DNA of 32,223 nucleotides from a bacterium (GTDB lineage: Bacteria; Patescibacteriota; Doudnabacteria; UBA920): contig JAJZRC010000007.1 in NCBI GenBank assembly GCA_021847435.1, forward strand, positions 1-32,223, given 5' to 3'. Positions 8,447 through 16,215 of this stretch are shown piece after piece; within the stretch, counting starts at the first letter, position 1, and each line of letters begins with the position of its first letter. Below the pieces are notes generated by a model. It was not told where the DNA came from. It was given only the letters and a program-made list of their open reading frames with translations, and did not search any database. The position numbers and the translations under genes are program-made.

Positions 8447-9292
8447 TTATTTATTTATCCGTTCAACATTTTCCGCGAGCATGATCCATTGTTCAATGGT
8501 GAGCTCCTGCGGTCGCGCCTGCGGCGCGATTTTTGTTTGTTCCAAAACTCGCTGAGCCAAATTTTTATCAAGCCCCAAATTCCCGGACAAGGTATTGTGA
8601 ATCTGTTTGCGCTTGCCGGCAAAGCAAGCCTTAAGCAGCCGGAAAAACTTTTTTTCATCCTCAAGCTTGTAGCGCGGAGTCTCATACGGCGCAATTTGCA
8701 GAACCGCGCTGTCCACTTTGGGAGCCGGATAAAAACTTCTGGCCGGTACGATTTGAAGAATTTTTGGTTCGGCAAAAAGCTGGACGGAAATTGCCAGCAC
8801 GGACAAGTCCCCTGCCTTGGCGCAGACATTCCCAGCCACCTCTTTCTGGGTAAGCAAAGTAATCATCTGCGGTTTGAAGCGGGCGGCCATCAGCATCTTT
8901 AAAATTTTGCCCGTAATATAGTACGGTATGTTGGCGGCCACGGAATAGGACTCAAAGCCTTTTTCCTGAAAAAATTTCTGGAAGTCGTATTCCAAAATAT
9001 CGGCAATTTCAAAATAAAACTTTTTTGGGAAGTCTTTTCTTATGGCCTTTAGGATGGGCAGAAACTTCGGATCCTTTTCCACGGCCAGCACGAAACCGGC
9101 CCGCTGCAAAAGCAGCCGCGTCAGGTTGCCGATGCCGGGGCCTATTTCCAGCACTGCGCCGCCCGGCGAAAGCGCCGCGGCATCGGCCATGTCGGTAAGG
9201 ACAATCTCGTCCAATAAAAAATTTTGCCCATAGGTAAAGTTGGGTTTCAACCGGTAGCGCCTGAGCAAATCTTTAAGCTGGTCGGTGTTCAT
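8447..9292 (-). CDS. rsmA: 16S rRNA dimethyladenosine transferase RsmA/KsgA
   Basis: A 281-residue SAM-dependent methyltransferase that dimethylates two adjacent adenines in helix 45 of 16S rRNA during late small-subunit assembly. The N-terminal G-Q-N-F-L motif (22-26), the SAM-binding E-I-G-P-G-I-G-N (49-56), the catalytic N-I-P-Y-Y-I-T (121-127) and the late P-K-V-D-S-A-V and R-P-Q-E-L-T motifs are all present and in order. The length is normal for the family. The start is the ATG at 9292. A MITE-like element separates it from the upstream helicase gene, so it may need its own promoter, for which I found no good match. Confidence 0.95.
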   Translation of the reverse strand: MNTDQLKDLLRRYRLKPNFTYGQNFLLDEIVLTDMADAAALSPGGAVLEIGPGIGNLTRLLLQRAGFVLAVEKDPKFLPILKAIRKDFPKKFYFEIADILEYDFQKFFQEKGFESYSVAANIPYYITGKILKMLMAARFKPQMITLLTQKEVAGNVCAKAGDLSVLAISVQLFAEPKILQIVPARSFYPAPKVDSAVLQIAPYETPRYKLEDEKKFFRLLKACFAGKRKQIHNTLSGNLGLDKNLAQRVLEQTKIAPQARPQELTIEQWIMLAENVERINK

Positions 9293-9320
9293 GTTAACGG
9301 GTTAATTTTTTAAAGTTTAT

Positions 9321-9570
9321 GTATTTAGGGCTTACGCACTGAGCCAAGTTCGACCCGCTTCGCCGGAGCTTCAGCGAGGCGAGGGCATTTTCCGAGGATT
9401 TTTGGAGGCGTAGCCGGGTTACGCCGATAAAAACCGAAAGACAAAATAACGAATCGGGGTTCCCGAAAATCTGAAAGATTTTTGGGGTGATCAAGAAATT
9501 GGCCGGAGCCGCTTTTTGGGCGGGCAGAGCCCGTCCCGTAAAAAGCGGCGGTGCGTAAGTCCTAGTATTT
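9321..9570. mobile_element. MITE-like element, copy 1, with target duplication
   Basis: The element body is about 9326-9564. It begins TAGGGCTTACGC and ends GCGTAAGTCCTA: 12-base terminal inverted repeats with one mismatch. It is flanked by GTATTT on both sides (9321-9326, 9565-9570), a probable 5-6 bp target duplication. The interior is GC-richer, contains GGCGTAGCC-type hairpins and matches copy 2 at 22251-22413, but carries an extra insertion near 9350-9383. It codes for nothing convincing; the open frame across it is incidental. Confidence 0.8.
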
Positions 9571-9614
9571 TCAAAATTCGAAAAATTAGGCACGCTCGCC
9601 AATCCTGGTTAATT

Positions 9615-11759
9615 CTAGAACTCCATTGGCTCCACGGTCAACTCGCCGCCTTCATCTTTGAGAAAGTGGTCTTTGGCCAGCTTCTTGTATTCCAAATTTT
9701 CCGGAGGCAGGGCTTTTAAAATCCTGGAGGGCTGGCTGATTTGCACGTTGCCGAACACCCGCCGGGACTGGGTATAAACCAAATACAGGCGCTTGCGGGC
9801 CCGGGTCAGGCCCACATAGGCCAGGCGCACCTCTTCGGAAAGCTCGTCCGGGTTGATCAGGCTGCGGGAATGGGGCAAAATCCCCTCTTCCAGGCCGACA
9901 AAAAATACGTTGTCGAACTCCAGGCCTTTGGCCGAATGCAAAGTCATAAGCGTAACCGCGTCGCGCTCCTCGTCTTTCTGGTCGATTTCGGCAAGCAAAG
10001 CAACTTCTTCCAGCATTTCCTGCAGCCCCTGGCGCCAGGGCAGGCGGCCGAATTTATGTGCGACATTAATAAGTTCTTTTACGTTCTCCCAGCGCGACTC
10101 GCCTTTTTCGCTGCCATCCCGGATATATTTTTCATAGCCGGTTTTGCGCGGCAGCAGCTGTATCAGTTCCGGCAGAGGACGGTCGTCGCCAAGTCCGCCG
10201 ATCTCGTCCAAAACGGCAAAAAAATCCTGGGCCGACCGCCACTGTTTGGCAGGCAGGCCCACTTCCTTGAAAGCAGCGCGGAACTCGGCAAGGCTTAAGG
10301 TTTTTTCGCCGGGCGTAAGGTTCAAAATAAAATCGCGGATTACGGCATAAGACTTGTCCCCCAGCCCTTTAGGCGGCTCGTTGATGACGCGGCGCAAAGA
10401 CACCAAATCCCGAAAATTCACCACCAGGCGCAAAAAACCGAGCATGTCTTTAATTTCTTTGCGCTCGTAAAATTTCAACCCGCCGACAATTTGGTAAGGG
10501 ATGGATGATTCGATCAGCGCTTCTTCCAAAGCGCGGCTCTGGGCGTGGGTGCGGTACAAAACGCAGTATTCTTTGAGCGGCTCGTGGGACTTGGGCAGCT
10601 GGGGCAGCGGGCCGCCGCTGAACAGCTGCGAATAGCGAGCCTGCATTTTTTTTGCTTTTATGAAACGTTCCAAAATGGAATAGCTCGGCTTGTCTTCCTG
10701 GCTGTCCGCTTCGTATTCCAGCTCCGTTTCCCGGCCGGACGCCAGTTTGATTATGGTTTTGGCCACGAATTCCGCTTCCGCCCGCTCATCCTGCTCGCAG
10801 GTTAAAATTATTTTTTCGCCTTGGGGGTTTTCGGTCCAAAGGGTTTTAGGTTTCTGTTCAGGGTTCAACTCGATGACTTTTTGCGCAGCCTCCAAAATAT
10901 TTTTGGTGCTGCGGTAGTTCTGCTCCAGCTTAATCACCCGGCTTTCGGGGTAATCCTTCTCAAAATTCAGAATATTGGCAATGTCGCTGCCGCGGAACTT
11001 ATAAATGCTCTGCGCGTCGTCCCCCACCACGAACAAATTGCGGGACACAGCCAGCATGCTCAAAAGCAAATACTGGGCGGGGTTGGTATCCTGGTATTCG
11101 TCCACCAGCACATAGGTGAACTTTTTCTGGTATTTTTTCAGAATTTTCGGGAAACTTTCAAACAGTTTGACCGTCAGCATCAGCAGGTCGTCAAAATCCA
11201 GGCCATTTTGCCGCATGAGCGAATCCTGGTAGCGGCCGTAGACTTCGGCCAGTTTTTCGCGCATCGGCGGCTCCAAGCCCAAATTCAGATCCCCGGGCAG
11301 CTGCAGCAAATTCTTGGCCCTGGAGATTAAGGCGCCAAACATGGCCGGGGGCATTTTCTTGCTGTCTATCCTCAAATCCTCCAAAATTTCCCGCAACAAT
11401 TTTTGCTGGTCATCCGTATCGAAAATGACAAAGTCATTGCCATAGCCAAGTGCCGAAATCTCATGGCGGAGTATCCTGGCGCACACGGCATGAAAAGTTC
11501 CCATAGTCAGCGCCTCAGCCGCGCCTTTGCTTTTTGCCAAAAGCTTGCCAACCCGCTCCCGCATCTCCTTGGCCGCTTTGTTGGTAAAAGTCAGGGCCAA
11601 AATATTTTCCGGAGCCACCAGGCGCTTCTCTATAATGTAGGCAATCCGGTGGGTTAAGGTCTTGGTCTTGCCGCTGCCCGGACCTGCCAGAAGAAGCACC
11701 GGTCCTAAAGGCGCGGTAACCGCTTCTTTTTGTTTTGGGTTTAAACCTGATAAATCCAT
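9615..11759 (-). CDS. UvrD/PcrA-type superfamily 1 DNA helicase
   Basis: A 714-residue 3'-5' helicase. Walker A is A-G-P-G-S-G-K-T (residues 25-32), Walker B V-D-E-Y-Q-D-T is near 219, the Q-S-I-Y-K-F-R-G motif near 249, L-H-S-A-K-G-L-E-F near 603 and Y-V-G-L-T-R-A-R-K near 647. These mark the UvrD/PcrA/Rep group, which unwinds DNA in excision repair and removes recombinase filaments or replication blocks. The length fits UvrD or PcrA; which of the two cannot be decided here. An extended -10 ends 6 bases before the ATG, so the mRNA may be leaderless. Confidence 0.95.
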   Translation of the reverse strand: MDLSGLNPKQKEAVTAPLGPVLLLAGPGSGKTKTLTHRIAYIIEKRLVAPENILALTFTNKAAKEMRERVGKLLAKSKGAAEALTMGTFHAVCARILRHEISALGYGNDFVIFDTDDQQKLLREILEDLRIDSKKMPPAMFGALISRAKNLLQLPGDLNLGLEPPMREKLAEVYGRYQDSLMRQNGLDFDDLLMLTVKLFESFPKILKKYQKKFTYVLVDEYQDTNPAQYLLLSMLAVSRNLFVVGDDAQSIYKFRGSDIANILNFEKDYPESRVIKLEQNYRSTKNILEAAQKVIELNPEQKPKTLWTENPQGEKIILTCEQDERAEAEFVAKTIIKLASGRETELEYEADSQEDKPSYSILERFIKAKKMQARYSQLFSGGPLPQLPKSHEPLKEYCVLYRTHAQSRALEEALIESSIPYQIVGGLKFYERKEIKDMLGFLRLVVNFRDLVSLRRVINEPPKGLGDKSYAVIRDFILNLTPGEKTLSLAEFRAAFKEVGLPAKQWRSAQDFFAVLDEIGGLGDDRPLPELIQLLPRKTGYEKYIRDGSEKGESRWENVKELINVAHKFGRLPWRQGLQEMLEEVALLAEIDQKDEERDAVTLMTLHSAKGLEFDNVFFVGLEEGILPHSRSLINPDELSEEVRLAYVGLTRARKRLYLVYTQSRRVFGNVQISQPSRILKALPPENLEYKKLAKDHFLKDEGGELTVEPMEF

Positions 11760-11765
11760 TGGTTA

Positions 11766-11774
11766 ATTCTACCA
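11766..11774 (-). promoter_or_regulatory. Extended -10 of the helicase gene, leaderless start
   Basis: On the minus strand this reads TGGTAGAAT. The usual 6-7 base offset puts the transcript start at about 11759, the A of the ATG, so translation could begin on a leaderless mRNA. Confidence 0.55.
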
Positions 11775-12226
11775 TAAATTATTCGCTAAAACATCTTGGT
11801 AATTTTGTCCATATTTAAAGATGAAATTATATATTTTTTGTTAAATAAGGCGTTTTTCGGCATATTGTGGATTAAAATCTTGCTCCGAAAGATTGCTGGT
11901 GGTAAACTTTAAGTTAGGAATTTTTAATATAAGACAATTAAAAATATTTATAGCAATTTATTTAGCCGCTGTTGTTTGCCCTTTTCCAGGCTAAATTGCC
12001 AAAAGCCCTTATAATTGCGTAAATATTTCTTATTATTTCCGGGCTCCGTTACCAATTTTCCCATTATTTTCCGGACATAATAAAGGACTCTGCCATTAAA
12101 GATTGCAAAACCTGGCTGCTTAGCATAAAAAACTTTTACTCAAAAGCAGCATTTGTCGCCCAATACTATACCAAGAAACTCATTTTTCAGGTAAGGCGGA
12201 GGGCTCCTTCCCTGAAAAAAATCCAT
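11775..12226. other. 450-bp intergenic region before the LysM-CHAP gene
   Basis: AT-rich spacer between divergent genes. No RNA gene or repeat is evident. The frame of the LysM-CHAP gene stays open on the plus strand from 12023 to its assigned start, and its conceptual translation looks protein-like (basic, aromatic), but it has no ATG, GTG or TTG start. A purine-rich GGCGGAGGG lies at 12195-12203. Confidence 0.5.
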
Positions 12227-13408
12227 TTGGATAGTTTTCCGGCCATGCATATAAAGCGCATGGATTGGATGGATTTCACTGTAAAATTTTCCAGTGAACT
12301 TTTTGTTGTCATGTTAAGCATCTTTGTTGCCGGGCTTAACTGGTTTTTCTTTTCCGGCAATGCCGCTTCCGGCTACCAGGACCAGAGTCTGGCCGGAAAT
12401 TTTATTAATAAGCACGCGTCCTTAAACCAAAAACTTTATGCAAAAAACAATAGCATAGTTACGGTAATGGCAAAAAACGGATTTATCCCCCAGGCCCAGG
12501 CCGAAGATTTTGCCGGCTTGGACAGCCAAGGCCTGGCTGGCATGCAAAACAGCTCCAATGAGACTCCGGATATTGTCATGGGCAATGAATCTACAATCAT
12601 TTCCCCCAACCCTGACAGCATCCAAAGCCTGATTGCCAAACAAATCAAAATTTACCAGACTCAAAAAGGCGACACTTTAAAATCAGTGGCTGCCAAATTC
12701 GGCATTTCCACGCAGACCATAATTTGGGCCAATAAACTGGCCGGAGCGGAAATTAAGCCGGGATGGCAGCTGATTATACTGCCCATTGACGGCACATTCG
12801 CCGTGGCCGACTCCAACACCACTCTTCCCGATTTGGCGGCCCGCTACAACCCGGAAAAATATAATAAGGACAAAAATCTCCGCGACCGGACGGCCGATGA
12901 GCTGCTTAATAAAATCATTGCCTACAACGGACTGGCGGGACCGGAAGACATTGACGCCGGGCAATACATTATTATTCCCGGGGGCAAAATTACCGAAGCG
13001 CCCAAGCCGCCGCAACCCAAAACAACTCCCAAAAAGTCACAGCCCCGGCGCGACGATTCCAACGACATTACCAGCTTAGGTTCGGGCTATGACGGAGTCG
13101 GCCACATCTTCCCCAAAGGCTACTGCACCTGGTATGTGGCAACACGCACTAAAATCGCTTTTGGGGGCAATGCCAAGAACTGGCTGGCAAACGCCAAAGC
13201 TTCGGGCTATGTTACCGGCAAAGAACCCGCGCCGAACTCCGTTGTTGTCACCACGGATAATCGCCGCTATGGCCACGTGGCTTTTGTTGAAAAGATAGAA
13301 GACGGCAAAATCCTGGTTTCGGAAATGAACTACGTAAAATTCAACAGAGTCAACCAGCGCTGGATTCCGATTAACAGTTCAACGATTAGGGGTTATATTT
13401 ATCCGTAA
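12227..13408 (+). CDS. LysM-CHAP cell wall hydrolase, membrane anchored
   Basis: A 393-residue protein. One membrane segment (about residues 27-47) is followed by a low-complexity region, then two LysM peptidoglycan-binding repeats (about 140-187, beginning I-Y-Q-T-Q-K-G-D-T-L, and a more divergent one at 195-255 ending I-I-I-P-G-G). A Pro/Lys linker leads to a C-terminal CHAP domain (about 285-393). The CHAP catalytic cysteine is in G-Y-C-T-W-Y (near 299) and the histidine in Y-G-H-V-A-F (near 348). CHAP enzymes cut peptide cross-links or the amide bond of peptidoglycan, here at the outer face of the membrane. The start is uncertain: the TTG at 12227 or ATGs at 12245, 12260 or 12269, with the frame open far upstream. 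Confidence 0.88.
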   Translation: MDSFPAMHIKRMDWMDFTVKFSSELFVVMLSIFVAGLNWFFFSGNAASGYQDQSLAGNFINKHASLNQKLYAKNNSIVTVMAKNGFIPQAQAEDFAGLDSQGLAGMQNSSNETPDIVMGNESTIISPNPDSIQSLIAKQIKIYQTQKGDTLKSVAAKFGISTQTIIWANKLAGAEIKPGWQLIILPIDGTFAVADSNTTLPDLAARYNPEKYNKDKNLRDRTADELLNKIIAYNGLAGPEDIDAGQYIIIPGGKITEAPKPPQPKTTPKKSQPRRDDSNDITSLGSGYDGVGHIFPKGYCTWYVATRTKIAFGGNAKNWLANAKASGYVTGKEPAPNSVVVTTDNRRYGHVAFVEKIEDGKILVSEMNYVKFNRVNQRWIPINSSTIRGYIYP

Positions 13409-13430
13409 AGTTAGACACAAGCATTGATAG

Positions 13431-13493
13431 AAAAAACCGCCCTGATCCGGCCTTCGTCAATTGACGGATGGCGGACGAAGGGCGGGTTTTTGT
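13431..13493. terminator. Terminator hairpin made of a dispersed repeat
   Basis: A long hairpin (CCGCCCT and CCTTCGTC pairing with GACGAAGG and GCGGG) with an A-run on the left and a T-run on the right, so it can stop transcription from both sides. It follows the CHAP gene and faces the end of the DUF11-like gene. The CTTCGTC-type arms look like a dispersed repeat used as a terminator. Confidence 0.75.
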
Positions 13494-13571
13494 TAATTAA
13501 AAACTTTTTGGTTGCTCGGGATTTATAGGACTCTAATCACAACGCATAATACTTGCTGATTAACACTTCCC

Positions 13572-15425
13572 CTACGGCTGGACCGTTCCATTACCGTAGC
13601 CTGACCCGGTAAGATCATTGGTGGTAATATTATCAGCTAAAATGTTTATATCCTGCCCGGTAAAAACATCCTTGGCGGAAAAATTTATTTGCCTTGCCAA
13701 TACCGGCAAAGAATAGGCCTGCGAAGCGGAAGGGTTCAATTTAATTTGAAACTCCAGGCTCCTTGGCCGTGAAAAGCGGCCCGTATTGGCCGGCACGCTG
13801 CCCACATTCCAGCTCAGCTTGCCTGTGGAAGAATCAAACTGCACATTTGCGGCTTCAGCCACGGACACGCTGCCTGACACCAGCGCGCCGCCGCTAATCG
13901 GCAAAAAGGCGGTCAGCATTCCGTCGCTGTAATCATTAGTGGCATTAATCAGCGACAGTTTGACCTTATAGATGCTGCTTTTTCCTACCTGGGGCGGCAG
14001 CTGTCCGGACACGAAATTCAAATCCGTGGAAATGCTGGAAGGGCTGGAAACTTTCAGGCTCAGCGTATTGCCGGGGAAATAGGTTTGCGTTTCGTTAGAG
14101 CGGATTTTGATGCTGGAAACCAGGGTCAGATTTTTTGAGGAATCTTTTACTGCCGGGTTGTTGATTTGCAAAGAAAAACCCAGCTGCCCGGATTCATTAG
14201 GAGCCAGGCTTTCCAAATTTGAGACCAGCGAAGCATTCCACAGTATGGTATTATTGTTAACCTGCCCGCCCTCGGCACGGATGGCGGACCAGTTCACCGC
14301 GCGAGAGTCCAAAGTTACCATAATGTTCACTCCCGTGGCCGCCACGCTGGAATTGTTTTGATAGCGGATTTTAAAATTTAAATTTTCGCCGGGCTTAATC
14401 ACGTTATTGTCGCGGCCGGGCTCCAAACTCTGCTCGGCCAAAAGCGGCGAGCTGTTAATGGCTGTGGTGAAGCTTGAGGAGTTTTGCACCTGCGCCTGCC
14501 CGCCGGCATCCAGCACCACAAAATCAGCTGCCGCGGTCTTGCTCTCCCCGGGGTTCGCGGCGCTGAAGCTGCCCTGAATCTGAATCTGCCCCGAGCCGGA
14601 TTTGGCCAGCGTTCCCAAATTCCAGGTATCGTTGCCTACGTCCGGGGCGGGACTGGCCGACGCATACACGAACCCTTCGGGGTAATTCATTTTAATCCGC
14701 GCGTTTTTGACGTCTTCATCGGAATTATTCTGGTACCGCACCGTGTAAACCGCGATCTGGGCATTATTGACGTTATCAGGCCCCTGCAGTTCCACCAAGA
14801 CATCCGCCGCCACCAGCCTGATGCTGGCATACTGCTCTTTTATGAACTCCGAATTGAAATTTCCGAAACGGTAGTGGAATTTCACTCCCAGTCTTTTCTC
14901 GTCGTTTACATTGCCATTGACCCTGGTTTTGACAATGACGCTGGCATTTTGGCCGGATGCCAAATCCGGCACGGCAAACTTGCTGCCCGAAAGATTCTCA
15001 GCCTGCGGCACGCTGTTCAAATACACAATCCCTTCGGGATAAACCAGTTCCAACTCCCCGCTGACCAGCTTCTGGCTGTCATTATTTTTCAAATTAATTT
15101 TATACACCGCTTCGCCGCCGCTTGCCGCGGTTTGGGGCACATCCACGGAAATATCTACGTTCGCCTCCTTGGGCGCCGTGGCAGCGGGCTTTTTAAAAGC
15201 AAGGTAGGAAAGCACGGCGATGAGCGCCGCGCCGATGAAAAAGGCATAAAAATATAACTTGTTCGCTCTGTAAAAATCCTTAAATCCGCCGGAACCGCCT
15301 GATGAGGCAGCCCCTCTGATCTGCTGCCTGAGTCCGGAGTCCAAAATAGGCATTTCCACAGGTTTCTTTACAAATTCCCCGGCAGCGGAATTCGGCTGTT
15401 GGCCGGGAAGCTGATTATTTTCCAT
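13572..15425 (-). CDS. DUF11-like repeat surface protein
   Basis: A 617-residue protein with a cytoplasmic N-terminus (about 55 residues), one membrane segment (about 57-77) and a long extracytoplasmic part of repeated beta-sandwich domains. Phrases such as Y-K-I-N-L-K-N-N, Y-T-V-R-Y-Q-N-N-S and F-K-I-R-Y-Q-N-N-S recur roughly every 130 residues, followed by Y-P-E-G-type segments; this is the DUF11 (conserved repeat) style found in prokaryotic cell-surface proteins. No cell-wall sorting motif is visible. It lies 42 bases after recO but has its own extended -10 overlapping the recO stop. Likely a structural surface protein or adhesin anchored in the membrane. Confidence 0.8.
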   Translation of the reverse strand: MENNQLPGQQPNSAAGEFVKKPVEMPILDSGLRQQIRGAASSGGSGGFKDFYRANKLYFYAFFIGAALIAVLSYLAFKKPAATAPKEANVDISVDVPQTAASGGEAVYKINLKNNDSQKLVSGELELVYPEGIVYLNSVPQAENLSGSKFAVPDLASGQNASVIVKTRVNGNVNDEKRLGVKFHYRFGNFNSEFIKEQYASIRLVAADVLVELQGPDNVNNAQIAVYTVRYQNNSDEDVKNARIKMNYPEGFVYASASPAPDVGNDTWNLGTLAKSGSGQIQIQGSFSAANPGESKTAAADFVVLDAGGQAQVQNSSSFTTAINSSPLLAEQSLEPGRDNNVIKPGENLNFKIRYQNNSSVAATGVNIMVTLDSRAVNWSAIRAEGGQVNNNTILWNASLVSNLESLAPNESGQLGFSLQINNPAVKDSSKNLTLVSSIKIRSNETQTYFPGNTLSLKVSSPSSISTDLNFVSGQLPPQVGKSSIYKVKLSLINATNDYSDGMLTAFLPISGGALVSGSVSVAEAANVQFDSSTGKLSWNVGSVPANTGRFSRPRSLEFQIKLNPSASQAYSLPVLARQINFSAKDVFTGQDINILADNITTNDLTGSGYGNGTVQP

Positions 15426-15461
15426 AATATTAGTTTAATAATTGAAAAAAGCGTTTTTTAT

Positions 15462-15470
15462 ATTATATCA
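15462..15470 (-). promoter_or_regulatory. Extended -10 of the DUF11-like gene
   Basis: On the minus strand this reads TGATATAAT, and the TGA is also the stop codon of recO. The start would be near 15455, giving a leader of about 30 bases. Confidence 0.6.
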
Positions 15471-16181
15471 CGTTCGCAAAAAATGCTCGGCTTTTAGCTT
15501 CCTCTCCAACTGGTATTCAATAAATGCCGTGAGCAGACTCTGCAGCTCCCTGAGCGAATTTTCAGACGGGCGGCCCGGAGCAGGCAGGTCCGCCAGCCGG
15601 CAGCGCAGCAGGGACAAAAATAATTTATAAGCGCCGCTGCTCACGCCGACACTGCCGGCAGCATCCGCTACGAAACCGCCCAAAGCGCTGTTAAAATAAA
15701 CCGCGCTGTTTTCGGCGGGCATAACCCTGATCCCGAAACCGCTGGCTTCCAATACGGCCAATTTAAACCTGGCCAGCGCCATATCCAAAAGCAGCGGTTC
15801 GGAATTGCGGGACAAAAATTCAAAAAATACCCGCAGGATGTTGAACAGCTTTTCGTTTTTTTGTTCTTCCGCGGTAAATTTTAAAATAAGCTCCGCCGCC
15901 AAAAAAGCAATCTTCGCCGCCAGCAGATTTTCCCGAATCCCTAAGTAAACATCAGCGGTTTCCGCGCCGATAATTTTAGGGATTTTACTGCCCGCAACAA
16001 CAGCTTCTATCCGGAACAGCACCTGCAGCTTCTGCTGCAGTTTGGACTTTGGAGATTTAATGGCTTTGGCCAAGACGCGGATTTTCCCCCGGTCCTTTGC
16101 GAACAAAGTCAAAAGCTCATCCCCTTCGCCCAGGGGCTGCTTTTTTAAGATAATCGCGGATAATTTCTGCTCCCTGCCCAT
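15468..16181 (-). CDS. recO: DNA repair protein RecO
   Basis: A 237-residue protein of the usual RecO length. An N-terminal OB fold (about 1-80, with L-G-E-G-D-E-L-L-T-L-F and G-K-I-R-V-L-A-K-A) precedes a helical domain and a late Y-F-N-S-A-L-G-G-F segment. RecO anneals SSB-coated DNA and helps RecR load RecA at gaps. The zinc-binding cysteines found in many RecO proteins before the Y-F-x-x-x-x-G-G segment are absent here. A good ribosome site (AAGGAGAGG) precedes the ATG. It follows ileS by 34 bases in the same transcript. Confidence 0.88.
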   Translation of the reverse strand: MGREQKLSAIILKKQPLGEGDELLTLFAKDRGKIRVLAKAIKSPKSKLQQKLQVLFRIEAVVAGSKIPKIIGAETADVYLGIRENLLAAKIAFLAAELILKFTAEEQKNEKLFNILRVFFEFLSRNSEPLLLDMALARFKLAVLEASGFGIRVMPAENSAVYFNSALGGFVADAAGSVGVSSGAYKLFLSLLRCRLADLPAPGRPSENSLRELQSLLTAFIEYQLERKLKAEHFLRT

Positions 16182-16215
16182 TTTGGCCTCTCCTTGCGAT
16201 ACCGCAGCCGTAATT

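Noticed and set aside
9294-9602. Minus-strand 102-codon frame between rsmA and the helicase
   Set aside because: It lies across the MITE-like element; its translation follows the repeat and has no protein-like pattern.
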